Source: Weizmannia acidilactici
Lineage (GTDB): Bacteria; Bacillota; Bacilli; Bacillales; Bacillaceae_C
Assembly: GCF_008974225.1 (NCBI RefSeq)
Contig: NZ_BKZR01000025.1
Location: 1-48,817, forward strand
Direction of reading: 5' to 3'
Length of the DNA stretch: 48,817 bases
In this document: positions 25,614 to 34,273 of the stretch, piece after piece
Numbering within the stretch: position 1 is the first letter of the stretch
Layout of the letters: the number at the start of each line of letters is the position of its first letter
Position numbers and translations under genes: made by a program
The notes under the pieces: model-generated
Told to the model about the DNA's origin: nothing
The model's input: the letters and a program-made list of their open reading frames with translations, nothing else
The model's database searches: none

Positions 25614-27461
25614 ATGTGCGGAATAACCGGATGGGTCGATTTTCAAAAAGATTTGCGGAGTGAAATCGAAACGGTAAAAAAAATGACGGAAACATTAAGC
25701 AAACGGGGTCCGGATGACACCAATATATGGCTTTCACCGCATGCGGCATTCGGCCATAAGCGGCTTGTCGTCGTTGATCCTTTATGCGGCGTCCAGCCGA
25801 TGACGCGCCAAAAGGGCGGAAACACGTATACGATTTGTTATAACGGCGAATTGTATAATACGGAAGATTTGCGTGCGGAGCTTTTGAAAAAAGGTTACAC
25901 CTACCGGGGGCATTCTGATACGGAAGTACTTTTGACTGCTTATATCGAATGGGGAGAAGCATGTGTTGAACGCCTGAACGGGATTTTTGCCTTTACAGTC
26001 TGGGACAGGAACAAAGAACAATTATTTGCCGCGCGCGACCGCCTCGGAGTAAAGCCGTTCTTTTATAAAGAACATGAAAGCGGCTTTTTGTTTGGCTCGG
26101 AATTAAAAGCGATGCTCGCACATCCGAACGTCAAAGCAGAAGTTGACTACGCAGGGCTCGCTGAAGTTTGGGGGCTCGGGCCATCCCGGACGCCGGGGAC
26201 GGGTGTTTTCCGCGGCATGGAAGAACTGCGCCCGGCCCATGCGCTTACTTTCTCCAGGGACGGGTTGAAAGTTTGGCGTTATTGGAATGTGAAAAGCGCG
26301 CCGCATACGGATACGGTGGAAGAAACGGCTGAAAACATCCGCGCGCTTATTCAGGATGCTGTTGTCAGGCAACTGGTTTCAGATGTCCCCGTTTGCACGT
26401 TCCTGTCGGGCGGCGTCGATTCGAGCGCCATTACCGCTATTAGTGCCAATCATTTTAAACAAGAGGGAAAGGGCAGGCTGCACACTTTTTCCATCGATTA
26501 TGAAGAAAATGAGCGCTATTTTAAGGTGAGCGATTTCCAGCCGAATGCCGACGGGCTGTGGATCCGGAAAATGTCGGAAGCGTTTGATACGGTTCACCAC
26601 AATTGCGTGATCAGGCAGGAAGACCTTGCCGAGTACTTAAAAGAAGCCGTCATTGTCCGCGATGTGCCGGGGATGGCGGATGTGGACTCCTCGCTTCTCT
26701 GGTTCTGCCGCGAAATCAAAAAAGATTTTACCGTCAGCCTTTCCGGTGAGTGCGCGGATGAGATTTTCGGCGGCTACCCGTGGTTCCGGCGTGAAGATGA
26801 TTTGAACCGTGAAGGCTTCCCGTGGATGCGGTCTTTGGATGAGCGCGTCAGCCTGTTAAAAGAAGGCTGGCAGGAAAAATTGCAATTGAAAGATTATGTG
26901 ATGTCAAAATACGAAGCATCTGTTGCGGAAACCCCGCTCCTGAACGGGGAAACGCCGCTGGAGGCAAAGCGCCGGAAGCTGTTTTACATCAATATGCTTT
27001 GGTTTATGACGACGCTCCTTGACCGGAAAGACCGGATGAGCATGGGGGCAAGCCTTGAGGTGCGCGTGCCGTTTGCCGACCACCGGATTGTCGAATATGT
27101 ATGGAATATTCCTTGGGACATGAAAATGTACGGCGGCAGGGAAAAAGGCATTTTGCGGAAAGCGTTGGAGGGCATTTTGCCGGAAGAAATTTTATACCGG
27201 AAAAAAAGCCCGTACCCGAAAACGCACCACCCGGCTTACACGGCGGCGGTAAAACAATGGCTCAGTGAAATTTTGGAGAAGAAGGATTCCATTTTGTATG
27301 AGTTTCTGCTCCGCGATCAATTAATGGAATTGGTGAACACAAACGGGGAAGCGTTCCAGACGCCGTGGTTCGGCCAGCTCATGACCGGCCCACAGCTGCT
27401 TGCGTATCTTGCCCAGATCCATTACTGGTTTGAGGCATACAGGATTGATATCAAACCATAA
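25614..27461 (+). CDS. asnO: Asparagine synthetase (glutamine-hydrolysing), AsnO-like
   Basis: 615 residues. The N-terminal class II glutaminase begins with the catalytic Cys2 (MCGITGW) and has RGPDDTN, NGELYN and the SDTEVLL glutamine-site motifs; the synthetase half has the PP-loop LSGGVDSS (about residues 263-270) and DRMSMGASLEVRVPF (in part). It makes asparagine from aspartate and glutamine. Length and motifs fit the B. subtilis AsnO type (614 residues), which is linked to sporulation; AsnB is longer, so the symbol is a best guess. ATG with GGAAGGGTGAG. Monocistronic and closed by a hairpin. Confidence 0.88.
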   Translation: MCGITGWVDFQKDLRSEIETVKKMTETLSKRGPDDTNIWLSPHAAFGHKRLVVVDPLCGVQPMTRQKGGNTYTICYNGELYNTEDLRAELLKKGYTYRGHSDTEVLLTAYIEWGEACVERLNGIFAFTVWDRNKEQLFAARDRLGVKPFFYKEHESGFLFGSELKAMLAHPNVKAEVDYAGLAEVWGLGPSRTPGTGVFRGMEELRPAHALTFSRDGLKVWRYWNVKSAPHTDTVEETAENIRALIQDAVVRQLVSDVPVCTFLSGGVDSSAITAISANHFKQEGKGRLHTFSIDYEENERYFKVSDFQPNADGLWIRKMSEAFDTVHHNCVIRQEDLAEYLKEAVIVRDVPGMADVDSSLLWFCREIKKDFTVSLSGECADEIFGGYPWFRREDDLNREGFPWMRSLDERVSLLKEGWQEKLQLKDYVMSKYEASVAETPLLNGETPLEAKRRKLFYINMLWFMTTLLDRKDRMSMGASLEVRVPFADHRIVEYVWNIPWDMKMYGGREKGILRKALEGILPEEILYRKKSPYPKTHHPAYTAAVKQWLSEILEKKDSILYEFLLRDQLMELVNTNGEAFQTPWFGQLMTGPQLLAYLAQIHYWFEAYRIDIKP

Positions 27462-27484
27462 CCGGCCCTGTCAGCCGGTTTTTC
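27461..27484. terminator. Terminator between asnO and cidR
   Basis: ACCGGC/GCCGGT stem with a CCTGTCA loop followed by T residues on the plus strand; it probably also serves the convergent cidR gene. Confidence 0.75.
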
Positions 27485-27491
27485 TGCATCA

Positions 27492-28373
27492 TCAGCCGAA
27501 TAAAGTTTTTGTAAACCGGATCCATTCTTTTACAGCAAAAGAAAGGTATTGGTGCTTCGGCCAAATGATCGCCAAATTCCATGGAATGACCGGGTCGACC
27601 AAGCTGATGATTTTTACGCGTTCCGGGTTGAATGCATGGCAGATTGTATTCGGCAGCAGGGCAATCCCAAGGTTGGATGCAACGAGTTCACAGATCAGGT
27701 CCCACTGGGTGCTTTCGTAAATGATTTTCGGCATAAACCCGAGTTTCAGGCATTCCTGGATAATCTGGTCATGCAGGGCAAAATCTTTATGGAAAAAAAT
27801 GAACTCCTCATCTTTTAACTGCGCAAGCCCTACACGGTTCTGGTCCGCAAGCGGATGGGACGGGTGCACAAGAAGAACAAGCTGGTCATGGACAAAAGAA
27901 AAATAGCTGAGCAATTCATGATTGACCGGCATGACGACGGCGCCAAGATCCAATGTACCGTTCTCGACATCATGGATTACTTTTCTTGTGACATCCTCCA
28001 CAAGCTGGATTTTGATGTTCGGGTATGTATGGTGGAACTCATCAATCACCCGGGGAAAATAGCGCGATCCGATCATCGGCGGGAGCCCGATCCGGATCGT
28101 GCCTTTTTTCAGGTTGGCGACATCATTGATTTCTTCCGTCAGCTGCCGGAAAGCTTTTAATGTTTTTTGCGCCTGATAAAAAACAGCTCGTCCGGTATCG
28201 GTCAAAACGACTTTTTTCCCTGAGCGGTCAAACAGCTGGACCCCGAGTTCATCTTCAATGCTTTTAATCATTTTGCTGATCGTAGGCTGCGACACATAAA
28301 GTTCCTGGGCGGCCTTTGTGAAGCTGCCGTGGATGGCAACGGAAACAAAGTACTGCAGATGCTGGATGTCCAA
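27492..28373 (-). CDS. cidR: LysR-type regulator CidR (YwbI-like)
   Basis: 293 residues. The helix-turn-helix is at the start (DIQHLQYFVSVAIHGSFTKA, then ELYVSQPTISKMIKSIEDEL), followed by a full substrate-binding domain. The TTG start at 28373 has an AGGGAGGGAT site. It is divergent from cidA-cidB, the arrangement of ywbI-ywbH-ywbG in B. subtilis, so it most likely activates them in response to acetate or overflow metabolism, as CidR does in staphylococci. Confidence 0.88.
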   Translation of the reverse strand: MDIQHLQYFVSVAIHGSFTKAAQELYVSQPTISKMIKSIEDELGVQLFDRSGKKVVLTDTGRAVFYQAQKTLKAFRQLTEEINDVANLKKGTIRIGLPPMIGSRYFPRVIDEFHHTYPNIKIQLVEDVTRKVIHDVENGTLDLGAVVMPVNHELLSYFSFVHDQLVLLVHPSHPLADQNRVGLAQLKDEEFIFFHKDFALHDQIIQECLKLGFMPKIIYESTQWDLICELVASNLGIALLPNTICHAFNPERVKIISLVDPVIPWNLAIIWPKHQYLSFAVKEWIRFTKTLFG

Positions 28374-28403
28374 CTTTATCCCTCCCTGTGATAGATAAAA
28401 TGC

Positions 28404-28414
28404 ATGCTCAGCAT
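28404..28414. promoter_or_regulatory. Candidate CidR-binding dyad
   Basis: ATGCTcAGCAT is an 11-bp palindrome in the 103-bp cidR-cidA divergent gap, at about -60 to the cidA start codon. LysR proteins bind such interrupted dyads. No data beyond position and symmetry. Confidence 0.4.
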
Positions 28415-28476
28415 ACTATATATTCATTTTACCTATAAATGTTTGCGCGGTAAACTGGTTTTAGAAGGTGAAAATA

Positions 28477-28854
28477 TTGAAAAAGATTGGGATAGGCATT
28501 TTGCAGGTTGCAGGACTTTATTTGTTCGCTGAGGTCATGGGCTTTGCGGCAAAGCTTCTGCACATTCCGCTGCCGGGAAGCATGCTTGCGATGATTGCAC
28601 TCTTTCTCCTTTTGCAATTCGGTATTGTCAAAATGAGTTGGATCGAAATCGGGGTAAATTTTTTATTGGCGGAGCTGCTGCTTTTTTTTATTCCGTCCGC
28701 TGTCGGGATGATCAAGTATAAAAGCCTGCTTTTGAAAAACGGCCCGGAAATCATCATTGTGATCATCATCAGTTTGGTCACCGCCATGGCCTGTTCAGGG
28801 TGGATCGCGGATAAAATTGCTAACCGGAGGAGCGTGAAGATGCGTGGCCATTAA
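28477..28854 (+). CDS. cidA: CidA/LrgA-family holin-like protein
   Basis: 125-residue membrane protein with four hydrophobic segments and the family core LLHIPLPGSMLAMIALFLLLQ (in part: IPLPGSMLAM). CidA/LrgA proteins work with CidB/LrgB in pyruvate and acetate transport and, as holin-like pores, in autolysis. I choose the TTG at 28477, six bases after AGAAGGTG, over the GTG at 28468 that lies inside that site. It overlaps cidB by 11 bases. Confidence 0.88.
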   Translation: MKKIGIGILQVAGLYLFAEVMGFAAKLLHIPLPGSMLAMIALFLLLQFGIVKMSWIEIGVNFLLAELLLFFIPSAVGMIKYKSLLLKNGPEIIIVIIISLVTAMACSGWIADKIANRRSVKMRGH

Positions 28855-29527
28855 AGTAGTATGCCTGATGTTTACTGTTGTAAGCTATTGGGTTTTTAAG
28901 AAACTGTATGCGAAATACAAAAAAGTGTTTATGTCCCCGCTGCTCGTGACGCCAGCTTTATTAAGCGCGTTTTTGCTCGGAGAAAATATTCCGTACAAAG
29001 ATTACCAAAAAGGCACAGCGGTTTTGACGGATCTGCTGCAGCCGGCCATTGTTGCATTTGCCGTGCCGCTCTACCGCAACTTCAACGTTATCCGGAAAAA
29101 TGCGGCGGAAATTTTGATCGGGATTGCGGCCGGCTGGATGATGGCGATTTTTGTTTCGTCCAGTATCGCAGCGCTTTTTCATTTTAATAAAAGCCTTGTG
29201 CACAGCTTAATTCCGTTTACGATCACAACGCCGATTGCAATGGGGGTTTCTGAAAAAATCGGCGGCGTACCGTCCGTTACGGCCGTTTTCGTGATCATTA
29301 ACGCGATCATCGGTTCAACCGTTGCGCCGTGGATCATTAAGAGCCTTCGCATCAAGAATGAAATTGCCCATGGCGTCCTGCTTGGAACGCATGCGAACGG
29401 AATAGGCACCTCAAAAGCGTTTGAATTAAGTTCTAAATCCGGCGCGATCTCAAGCGTCAGCATGATTATCGTCGCTGCTATCTCCATTTTTGCCACGCCG
29501 TGGATGGTTTCCCACATCATTCATTAA
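28844..29527 (+). CDS. cidB: CidB/LrgB family membrane protein
   Basis: 227 residues with five to seven hydrophobic segments and the LrgB signature region LQPAIVAFAVPLYRN, TTPIAMGVSEKIGG and LLGTHANGIGTSKAFEL. The GTG at 28844 is behind GGAGGAGCG within the end of cidA, so the pair is translationally coupled. LrgB/PftB-type proteins form pyruvate uptake or overflow-metabolite channels with the CidA partner; this links it functionally to lytST-cstA elsewhere in the window. Confidence 0.88.
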   Translation: MAIKVVCLMFTVVSYWVFKKLYAKYKKVFMSPLLVTPALLSAFLLGENIPYKDYQKGTAVLTDLLQPAIVAFAVPLYRNFNVIRKNAAEILIGIAAGWMMAIFVSSSIAALFHFNKSLVHSLIPFTITTPIAMGVSEKIGGVPSVTAVFVIINAIIGSTVAPWIIKSLRIKNEIAHGVLLGTHANGIGTSKAFELSSKSGAISSVSMIIVAAISIFATPWMVSHIIH

Positions 29528-29535
29528 CCGTCTCT

Positions 29536-29565
29536 GCATATTCCTTTCTTTTTAACAGCAAAATA
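29536..29565 (+). promoter_or_regulatory. Sigma-G/F-like promoter for the 48-codon gene
   Basis: GCATA (29536-29540), 18 bp, CAAAATA (29559-29565) resembles the forespore promoter consensus (GHATR and CATNHTA). It lies 28 bp before the start codon. Sequence match only. Confidence 0.4.
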
Positions 29566-29593
29566 TAGCTGTAAATAGGAAAGGAGCATGCAG

Positions 29594-29740
29594 ATGGGAA
29601 GGCAAAAATACGGCAACCAGAATGCCGAAAGAAATAAAAATGCGAAACTCGGTAATGAAATCGCGGAAGAACTGGTGGAGTTTTCAACCGGCAGCCGTGG
29701 TGATATGAACCAAAAAAAGAAAAAGGGAGTACGTAAATAG
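29594..29740 (+). CDS. 48-residue hydrophilic protein, possible small spore protein
   Basis: A short gene with an AAAGGAG ribosome site seven bases before the ATG and a terminator after the stop. The product starts MGRQKYGNQNAERNKNAKL and is rich in Asn, Lys, Glu and Gly, with a basic Lys-rich end and no membrane segment or cysteine. This composition is like that of small, acid-soluble or minor spore proteins, and the upstream promoter looks like a sigma-G/F type. I do not recognise the family; the spore role is inference. Confidence 0.6.
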   Translation: MGRQKYGNQNAERNKNAKLGNEIAEELVEFSTGSRGDMNQKKKKGVRK

Positions 29741-29747
29741 ATGTGAT

Positions 29748-29781
29748 CCGACTGACCTGCCTGTGCGGGTCGGCTTTTTGC
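29748..29781 (+). terminator. Terminator of the 48-codon gene
   Basis: GACCTGC/GCGGGTC stem with a short CTGT loop followed by GGC and five T. Confidence 0.75.
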
Positions 29782-29848
29782 TTTTTATGGAAAATTCCAT
29801 CCAAAACCGTTACACTTTTATTAGAAGCGTTTTAAAGGATGTGGTCAA

Positions 29849-30328
29849 ATGGCGAAAATCGCGAAAACGAATGCAATGCGGCTGCTGGATGCCCAAAATA
29901 TTCCATATGGCATGCTGTCGTATGAGGCAAAGGACGGGAAGATAGACGGCGTTTCCGTTGCGGAGAAAATCGGGAAGCCGCTTGAAAAAGTATTTAAAAC
30001 ATTGGTCACGCAGGGGCACAGCCGGAACCTTTATGTGTTTGTCATCCCGGTTGCAGCGGAACTCGATTTGAAAAAAGCGGCCAAAGCGGCCGGCGAGAAA
30101 AAGATCGAAATGATCCATGTAAAAGATATTCAAAAATATACCGGTTATATCCGCGGCGGCTGTTCACCCATCGGCATGAAAAAAAACTATCCGACATTCG
30201 TGGATGAAAGTGCCGCTCCACTTGACGAAATCATTGTGAGTGCAGGCAGAATAGGGACACAAATCGTTCTGTCCCCGCATCATCTCTTAAAAGCCTCAAA
30301 TGCAAAATTAGCCGCTTTAACGCATTAA
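29849..30328 (+). CDS. ybaK: Cys-tRNA(Pro) deacylase YbaK
   Basis: 159-residue YbaK/EbsC-type editing protein that hydrolyses Cys-tRNAPro (and similar misacylated tRNAs) in trans. The catalytic Lys is in EKVFKTLVTQG, with GEKKIEMI, YIRGGCSPIG(M) and the conserved SAGRIGTQI near the C-terminus. ATG at 29849 after AAAGGATG. Single gene. Confidence 0.9.
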   Translation: MAKIAKTNAMRLLDAQNIPYGMLSYEAKDGKIDGVSVAEKIGKPLEKVFKTLVTQGHSRNLYVFVIPVAAELDLKKAAKAAGEKKIEMIHVKDIQKYTGYIRGGCSPIGMKKNYPTFVDESAAPLDEIIVSAGRIGTQIVLSPHHLLKASNAKLAALTH

Positions 30329-30366
30329 GGTGAGTTCCCTTTTTGCGCCAAAGCGGCCGGCCGCAA

Positions 30367-30813
30367 TTATTTTGCTGAAGTCTGTGCAGATGTTTTCGCC
30401 GGGCTGTTATAGACCATCTTGCCGCCGTAATGGCCGGTCAAAGTTAAAGTTGTGGTGCCGGCTGTGCACAGAACAATGATGAGCGGCATCATCCATTTAA
30501 ACGGTTTAAAGTACATAAGCAGTTTTAAAAATAAGATTGCCCCGAAAATGATCATCGTGATCAAGGCATAATGTTCATGCGTTTCGACCATTGAACGTGT
30601 GGCTTGTCCCCATTTTTCCCGTGCATCCGGGATGGCGGAATCCCCTGTCATATAACTTACAATTCCCATCACAAAACCGCTGCCAAATAAGTACAGCGCC
30701 ATTTTATTAAAAAAATCTTTTTTCCAGAGCGCAATAAATTGGAAGATTACCCCGAATATCAGTAGGGCAATTGGAAAGTGCACCAACAGCGGGTGGATTG
30801 GTGTATTCATCAT
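30367..30813 (-). CDS. DUF2231 family membrane protein
   Basis: About 148 residues with four hydrophobic helices and the family start NTPIHPLLVHFPIALLIFG (conserved HP-L-HFP motif, which may bind heme or metal). The C-terminal tail is Ala/Ser/Lys-rich. I choose the ATG at 30813 after AAAGGAATGG; the frame opens further upstream without a ribosome site. Divergent from the two-component system beginning 170 bases away. Function unknown. Confidence 0.75.
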   Translation of the reverse strand: MMNTPIHPLLVHFPIALLIFGVIFQFIALWKKDFFNKMALYLFGSGFVMGIVSYMTGDSAIPDAREKWGQATRSMVETHEHYALITMIIFGAILFLKLLMYFKPFKWMMPLIIVLCTAGTTTLTLTGHYGGKMVYNSPAKTSAQTSAK

Positions 30814-30983
30814 GTCCATTCCTTTCTTTTTTACTTCAAGCTTAGTATAGCGGCTGTATCTGAAATGAATCTGAAAAATCACCGGCAAATTGAATTTACT
30901 TCACATCATTTGTTTTGCGTCCATGGTATGATAAAAATGTGAATGTTTTTACCTCCTTATCAAACACCTGTGAGGGGATAAGC

Positions 30984-31664
30984 GTGAAAATTTTACTGGC
31001 AGAAGATGACAAGAGATTCGGTAATCTGCTTTGCCATATGCTGGAGAAAGAAAAACACCAGGTAGCTTGGGAACAGGACGGCGTGCGCGCTTACGATGAG
31101 GCGTTATTTGTGCCTTATGACATGCTTATACTGGACTGGATGATGCCCAGGCTGGACGGGCTAGAAATCTGCCGGAAGCTGAGGGAACAAGGTTTTCAGG
31201 GCGGCATTATCATGGTTACGGCGAGGGATGCTGTGAACGATGTTGTGGCGGGCCTTCGGGCGGGGGCGGATGATTATATTGTTAAACCGTTTGCGTTTGA
31301 GGAGCTGCTGGCAAGGATTTATGCACTGCAGCGGAGAGAATGGAAAACTTATAAAGAGACGTTGTCATGCGGATACTTGACGCTGCATTTGGAATCCAAA
31401 CAGGCCGAAGCACACGGTGAAATGATCCCATTGACGAGAAAAGAATATCAGCTTTGCGAGTACTTAATGAGGAATAAAAATCTCGTGGTTCCGCGCGAAA
31501 AAATAGTGGAGCAAATTTGGGGCCCGGAAGAGGATGTTTCCGATAATGCGCTCGATGCGCTCGTTAAGCTTTTGAGAAAGAAAATCGACAGGAAAGGGGA
31601 TAGTTCCTTGATTGAAACAGTACGGGGTATCGGGTATAGGATGAATGATGGTCGCCATGTTTAA
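30984..31664 (+). CDS. OmpR/PhoB-family response regulator
   Basis: 226 residues: receiver domain with EDD (7-9), phospho-accepting Asp51 (LILDWMMP), Thr in MVTARDA and Lys in IVKPFAFEE, followed by a winged-helix DNA-binding domain (ELLMRN-like YLMRNKNLVVPREKI, and the RGIGYRM end). GTG at 30984 after GAGGGGATAA. It overlaps the kinase gene by 20 bases. The signal is unknown; Bacillus paralogues of this type often control envelope or metal genes. Confidence 0.9.
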   Translation: MKILLAEDDKRFGNLLCHMLEKEKHQVAWEQDGVRAYDEALFVPYDMLILDWMMPRLDGLEICRKLREQGFQGGIIMVTARDAVNDVVAGLRAGADDYIVKPFAFEELLARIYALQRREWKTYKETLSCGYLTLHLESKQAEAHGEMIPLTRKEYQLCEYLMRNKNLVVPREKIVEQIWGPEEDVSDNALDALVKLLRKKIDRKGDSSLIETVRGIGYRMNDGRHV

Positions 31665-32916
31665 GCCGATCCGCAGAAATTTAACGATACTGTATATCCT
31701 TACATTTTTCCTGTTTCTAGTATTTATATTGGTGATTATGTATTTTACCGTCCAAAAAGTGGCGGAAAGGGAACAAATGAAAGAAATCAGCCAGTATATG
31801 AAACAGGAAAAAGCCATCAGCAAAGCCGGCCTGGCGCGTTTGAAGGAAAATGCATCCGGAAGTAAAGTGCAGGAAGCCGGCCACCCTTATTTTTATTATA
31901 TTTTAAAACCGGGCGGCAAGCTGCTTGAAGGGGAGGAATTGATCCCGGGGCTGCATTCGGAAATGAGGAAACTGGCAGCGGAGGGCAATCTCCGTTCTGG
32001 TTACCATGAAATTGAATATAATGAGCGCAACGCCATGTATCATGTTGAAGCGGTACATGCGGAAACTTCCGGAACCGTGTATGTTGTGTTTGGGATTGAG
32101 ACGACAGGCGCACATCATGTGATGCAAAAGCTTCTCGTGTTGTTTCTGCTCCTCTCGGCCGTTTTTACGGCAATCCTGGCGCTCTTAAGTTATTTTCTCG
32201 CCGGAAAAGCCATTGTCCCGATCCATGTGGCTTTAGAGAAACAGCGAAAATTCGTTTCGGATGCTTCCCATGAACTCCGGACGCCGATCAGCGTGTTTTA
32301 CAGTTCGATCGAGTTGCTGGAAAAAGAAGAGGGGGAACATTTAAGCACGTTTGGAAAAGAAGTCGTGGCCGATTTAAAAACGGAAGCAAAATTAATGGCA
32401 GAGATGCTGGAAGATTTGCTGTTTTTAGCAAGAAGCGACCAGAAAGTCCAGCAGTACCGTTTTGAAGAGGTGCAGTTGTATGATTTGTGTGCCTCCATTG
32501 CACGGCGATTTCAAGCCGGGCTGCCGAAAAATATCCTGCTCATCAATAATTTGCTGGAACGCCCTGTTGTTTGGGGGGATCCGACAAGGTTGCAGGAGCT
32601 CATTTATATTTTTCTTGAGAATGCCAAGCAGTACACGGAAAATGGGTTTATAAAACTGTCATTGTACCGGAAGGACAATTTTGCCGTCATTGAAATTGAA
32701 GACAGCGGAAGCGGCATTGATGAGCATGACTTGCCCCATATTTTCGAACGGTTTTACCGCGGCGATAAAGCAAGGGTACGGGACGGGACCGGGCTCGGTT
32801 TGTCGATCGCCGAGGCCATTACCGAAAAGCACCGCGGCAGGATTGAAGTCAAAAGCAAAGTGGGGGAAGGCACTGTTTTTAAGGTCTTTATTCCATTAAA
32901 GGGGGAAGAAACATGA
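31645..32916 (+). CDS. Sensor histidine kinase
   Basis: 423 residues. Two membrane helices (about 13-36 and 160-185) flank an extracellular domain, followed by a short HAMP-like linker, HisKA with phospho-accepting His209 in DASHELRTP, and HATPase with N-box ENAKQYT, DSGSGID and GTGLGLSIAEAI. ATG at 31645, inside the end of the response regulator gene. It stops four bases into the next gene (ATGA). Confidence 0.9.
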   Translation: MMVAMFKPIRRNLTILYILTFFLFLVFILVIMYFTVQKVAEREQMKEISQYMKQEKAISKAGLARLKENASGSKVQEAGHPYFYYILKPGGKLLEGEELIPGLHSEMRKLAAEGNLRSGYHEIEYNERNAMYHVEAVHAETSGTVYVVFGIETTGAHHVMQKLLVLFLLLSAVFTAILALLSYFLAGKAIVPIHVALEKQRKFVSDASHELRTPISVFYSSIELLEKEEGEHLSTFGKEVVADLKTEAKLMAEMLEDLLFLARSDQKVQQYRFEEVQLYDLCASIARRFQAGLPKNILLINNLLERPVVWGDPTRLQELIYIFLENAKQYTENGFIKLSLYRKDNFAVIEIEDSGSGIDEHDLPHIFERFYRGDKARVRDGTGLGLSIAEAITEKHRGRIEVKSKVGEGTVFKVFIPLKGEET

Positions 32917-33095
32917 ATAAACGGGATGTGGAGTACCAAATTGCCGATTTAAAAGCGGATTATGTCCGTTTACAGCATGATCTTGAAAAGCTGGAGTATG
33001 TAAAAGGGAACCTCCATCCGCTTGAAAAACAGCTGGCCGACATTGAACAGGAGCTCCGGAAATTGTACGAAAAGTTTGACCAGTTTGATGAATAG
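32913..33095 (+). CDS. Small coiled-coil protein, SE1832-like
   Basis: 60 residues, almost entirely predicted coiled coil: heptad-like Leu/Ile pattern (IADLKADYVRLQHDLEKLEY, then LEKQLADIEQELRKLYEKF). It resembles the Firmicutes family listed as SE1832. The ATG lies in the stop codon of the kinase gene (ATGA), so translation is coupled to the two-component system. It could modulate the kinase or be a passenger; no function is known to me. Confidence 0.75.
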   Translation: MNKRDVEYQIADLKADYVRLQHDLEKLEYVKGNLHPLEKQLADIEQELRKLYEKFDQFDE

Positions 33096-33102
33096 GGAAC
33101 GC

Positions 33103-33150
33103 AAAAAGCGGCGGATACTGCCTGTTGCTGTGCCCGCCGCTTTAAAAAGT
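33103..33150. terminator. Bidirectional terminator
   Basis: AAAGCGGCGG (33105 on) and CCGCCGCTTT form a 10-bp stem with a 20-base loop. It ends both the two-component operon and the convergent hydrolase gene. Confidence 0.8.
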
Positions 33151-33151
33151 C

Positions 33152-34021
33152 TTATTTCTCTTTCCAGAGGAAGTTCCCAACCATATGGTCCACCTTTTTG
33201 TTTTCATGTAGGCGGCTGTGCTGCGCATTTTTGCCGTAAACAATTTTGGAAGTGTACCGGCCGGCCGGAACAATTGATTTGCCGCCGAGCGCGCTGTCAA
33301 GGGAAACAAGCGTGTCCCCGGAAGCCGGATTTTTTACCACACCTGCAATCGCAAGGACTTCGATCTTTCCGCCGAACCGGTTTTTATTGGCAAAAAGAGC
33401 TTTCAACGCGTTTGAGCCCGGAAGCAGATCGCGGGCGGCGGCGCCGGTATTGTTTGGATTTTGCTTAAACCTTTGGACAAGGACGCCGTGATATGGGCTG
33501 CCGATCGTCACCAGTTTGCGGATCACCGGATAGTTTGGCTGATGGGACGTTTCCTCAATATATTTTGTACAAATCAAACCGCCCATCGAATGCCCGACAA
33601 GATATGCCTCTTTCACATCGTATTTGGTGTAAAGAATATGCATGACTTTTTCAAGCCATTCCGCTGTTTGCCGGAAGCTGGACCGGTTTTGCGACAAAAT
33701 CACCTGGATCATCGGATGCCGGTCTTGCTTTGATACTTGCCCATTGGCAACGATCAGCCCGTCTGCGGTCACATGAATGACCATTGCTTTTTCAGCCACC
33801 CCGCTTTCCTCTAAACGGTTGAGCATGCCGCCCAGCGAATTGGCTGTACCCTTATAGCCATGCACGAAAACGGTCGGAATCGGATCGGCTGCAGGGCGGG
33901 CTGCAGCGGCATTTCCTTTTGCTGTAAGGTGGTTCTGGAAAAACCATACGGCGGACAGGCTCATGGCGAGGAAAAAGCAAATGCTGATAAGGATCGCATG
34001 CCGATGTTGTGAATAAGGCAT
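33152..34021 (-). CDS. DUF915-type alpha/beta hydrolase, membrane-anchored or secreted
   Basis: 289 residues. A basic N-terminus and a hydrophobic segment (about 9-28, SICFFLAMSLSAVWFF) form a signal anchor. The hydrolase fold has the oxyanion segment PTVFVHGYKGT (about 49-59), the nucleophile Ser in LVGHSMGG, an Asp in GDTLVSLDSA and the His in AQHSRLHENKKVDHM. This is the DUF915/lipase-like family, similar to cell-surface hydrolases of Lactobacillales and Bacillus. Its substrate, possibly a lipid or ester at the envelope, is unknown. Confidence 0.8.
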   Translation of the reverse strand: MPYSQHRHAILISICFFLAMSLSAVWFFQNHLTAKGNAAAARPAADPIPTVFVHGYKGTANSLGGMLNRLEESGVAEKAMVIHVTADGLIVANGQVSKQDRHPMIQVILSQNRSSFRQTAEWLEKVMHILYTKYDVKEAYLVGHSMGGLICTKYIEETSHQPNYPVIRKLVTIGSPYHGVLVQRFKQNPNNTGAAARDLLPGSNALKALFANKNRFGGKIEVLAIAGVVKNPASGDTLVSLDSALGGKSIVPAGRYTSKIVYGKNAQHSRLHENKKVDHMVGNFLWKEK

Positions 34022-34144
34022 CTTAACACTCCTTGATGAAATACCTGATGTGAAATTCCAGCGAAATGATGTTTATTTTACCATATAAAACGGCCGCTGT
34101 GAATAGAAGAACACGCAAATCCGACTGATTTATGTGGCATGGCG

Positions 34145-34173
34145 TTGACGGCTTGCCGCAACCATTCTATGAT
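34145..34173 (+). promoter_or_regulatory. Promoter of the rpiR-type gene
   Basis: TTGACG (34145-34150), 17 bp, TATGAT (34168-34173). Confidence 0.7.
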
Positions 34174-34188
34174 TAAAGAAAACGCTGC

Positions 34189-34266
34189 ACTGGGGCTGGA
34201 ATAACTGTAATGGAGGGGAATCCGTCCCCAGTATACCTGTTTTTACTATGATGGTTGTAATGGAGG
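34189..34266 (+). other. Leader with alternative hairpins and repeated Shine-Dalgarno block
   Basis: CCCC at 34226-34229 can pair with GGGG at 34192-34195 (stem ACTGGGG/CCCCAGT) or with GGGG at 34215-34218 (stem GGGGA/TCCCC), but not both. The 11-mer TGTAATGGAGG occurs at 34206-34216 and again at 34256-34266, where it serves as the ribosome site. The arrangement is odd for a regulator leader. Confidence 0.4.
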
Positions 34267-34273
34267 AAAATGT

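Noticed and set aside
30353..30364. 12-bp palindrome GCGGCCGGCCGC after ybaK
   Set aside because: A loopless GC palindrome without a T-run or partner copies; likely chance or part of a weak terminator.
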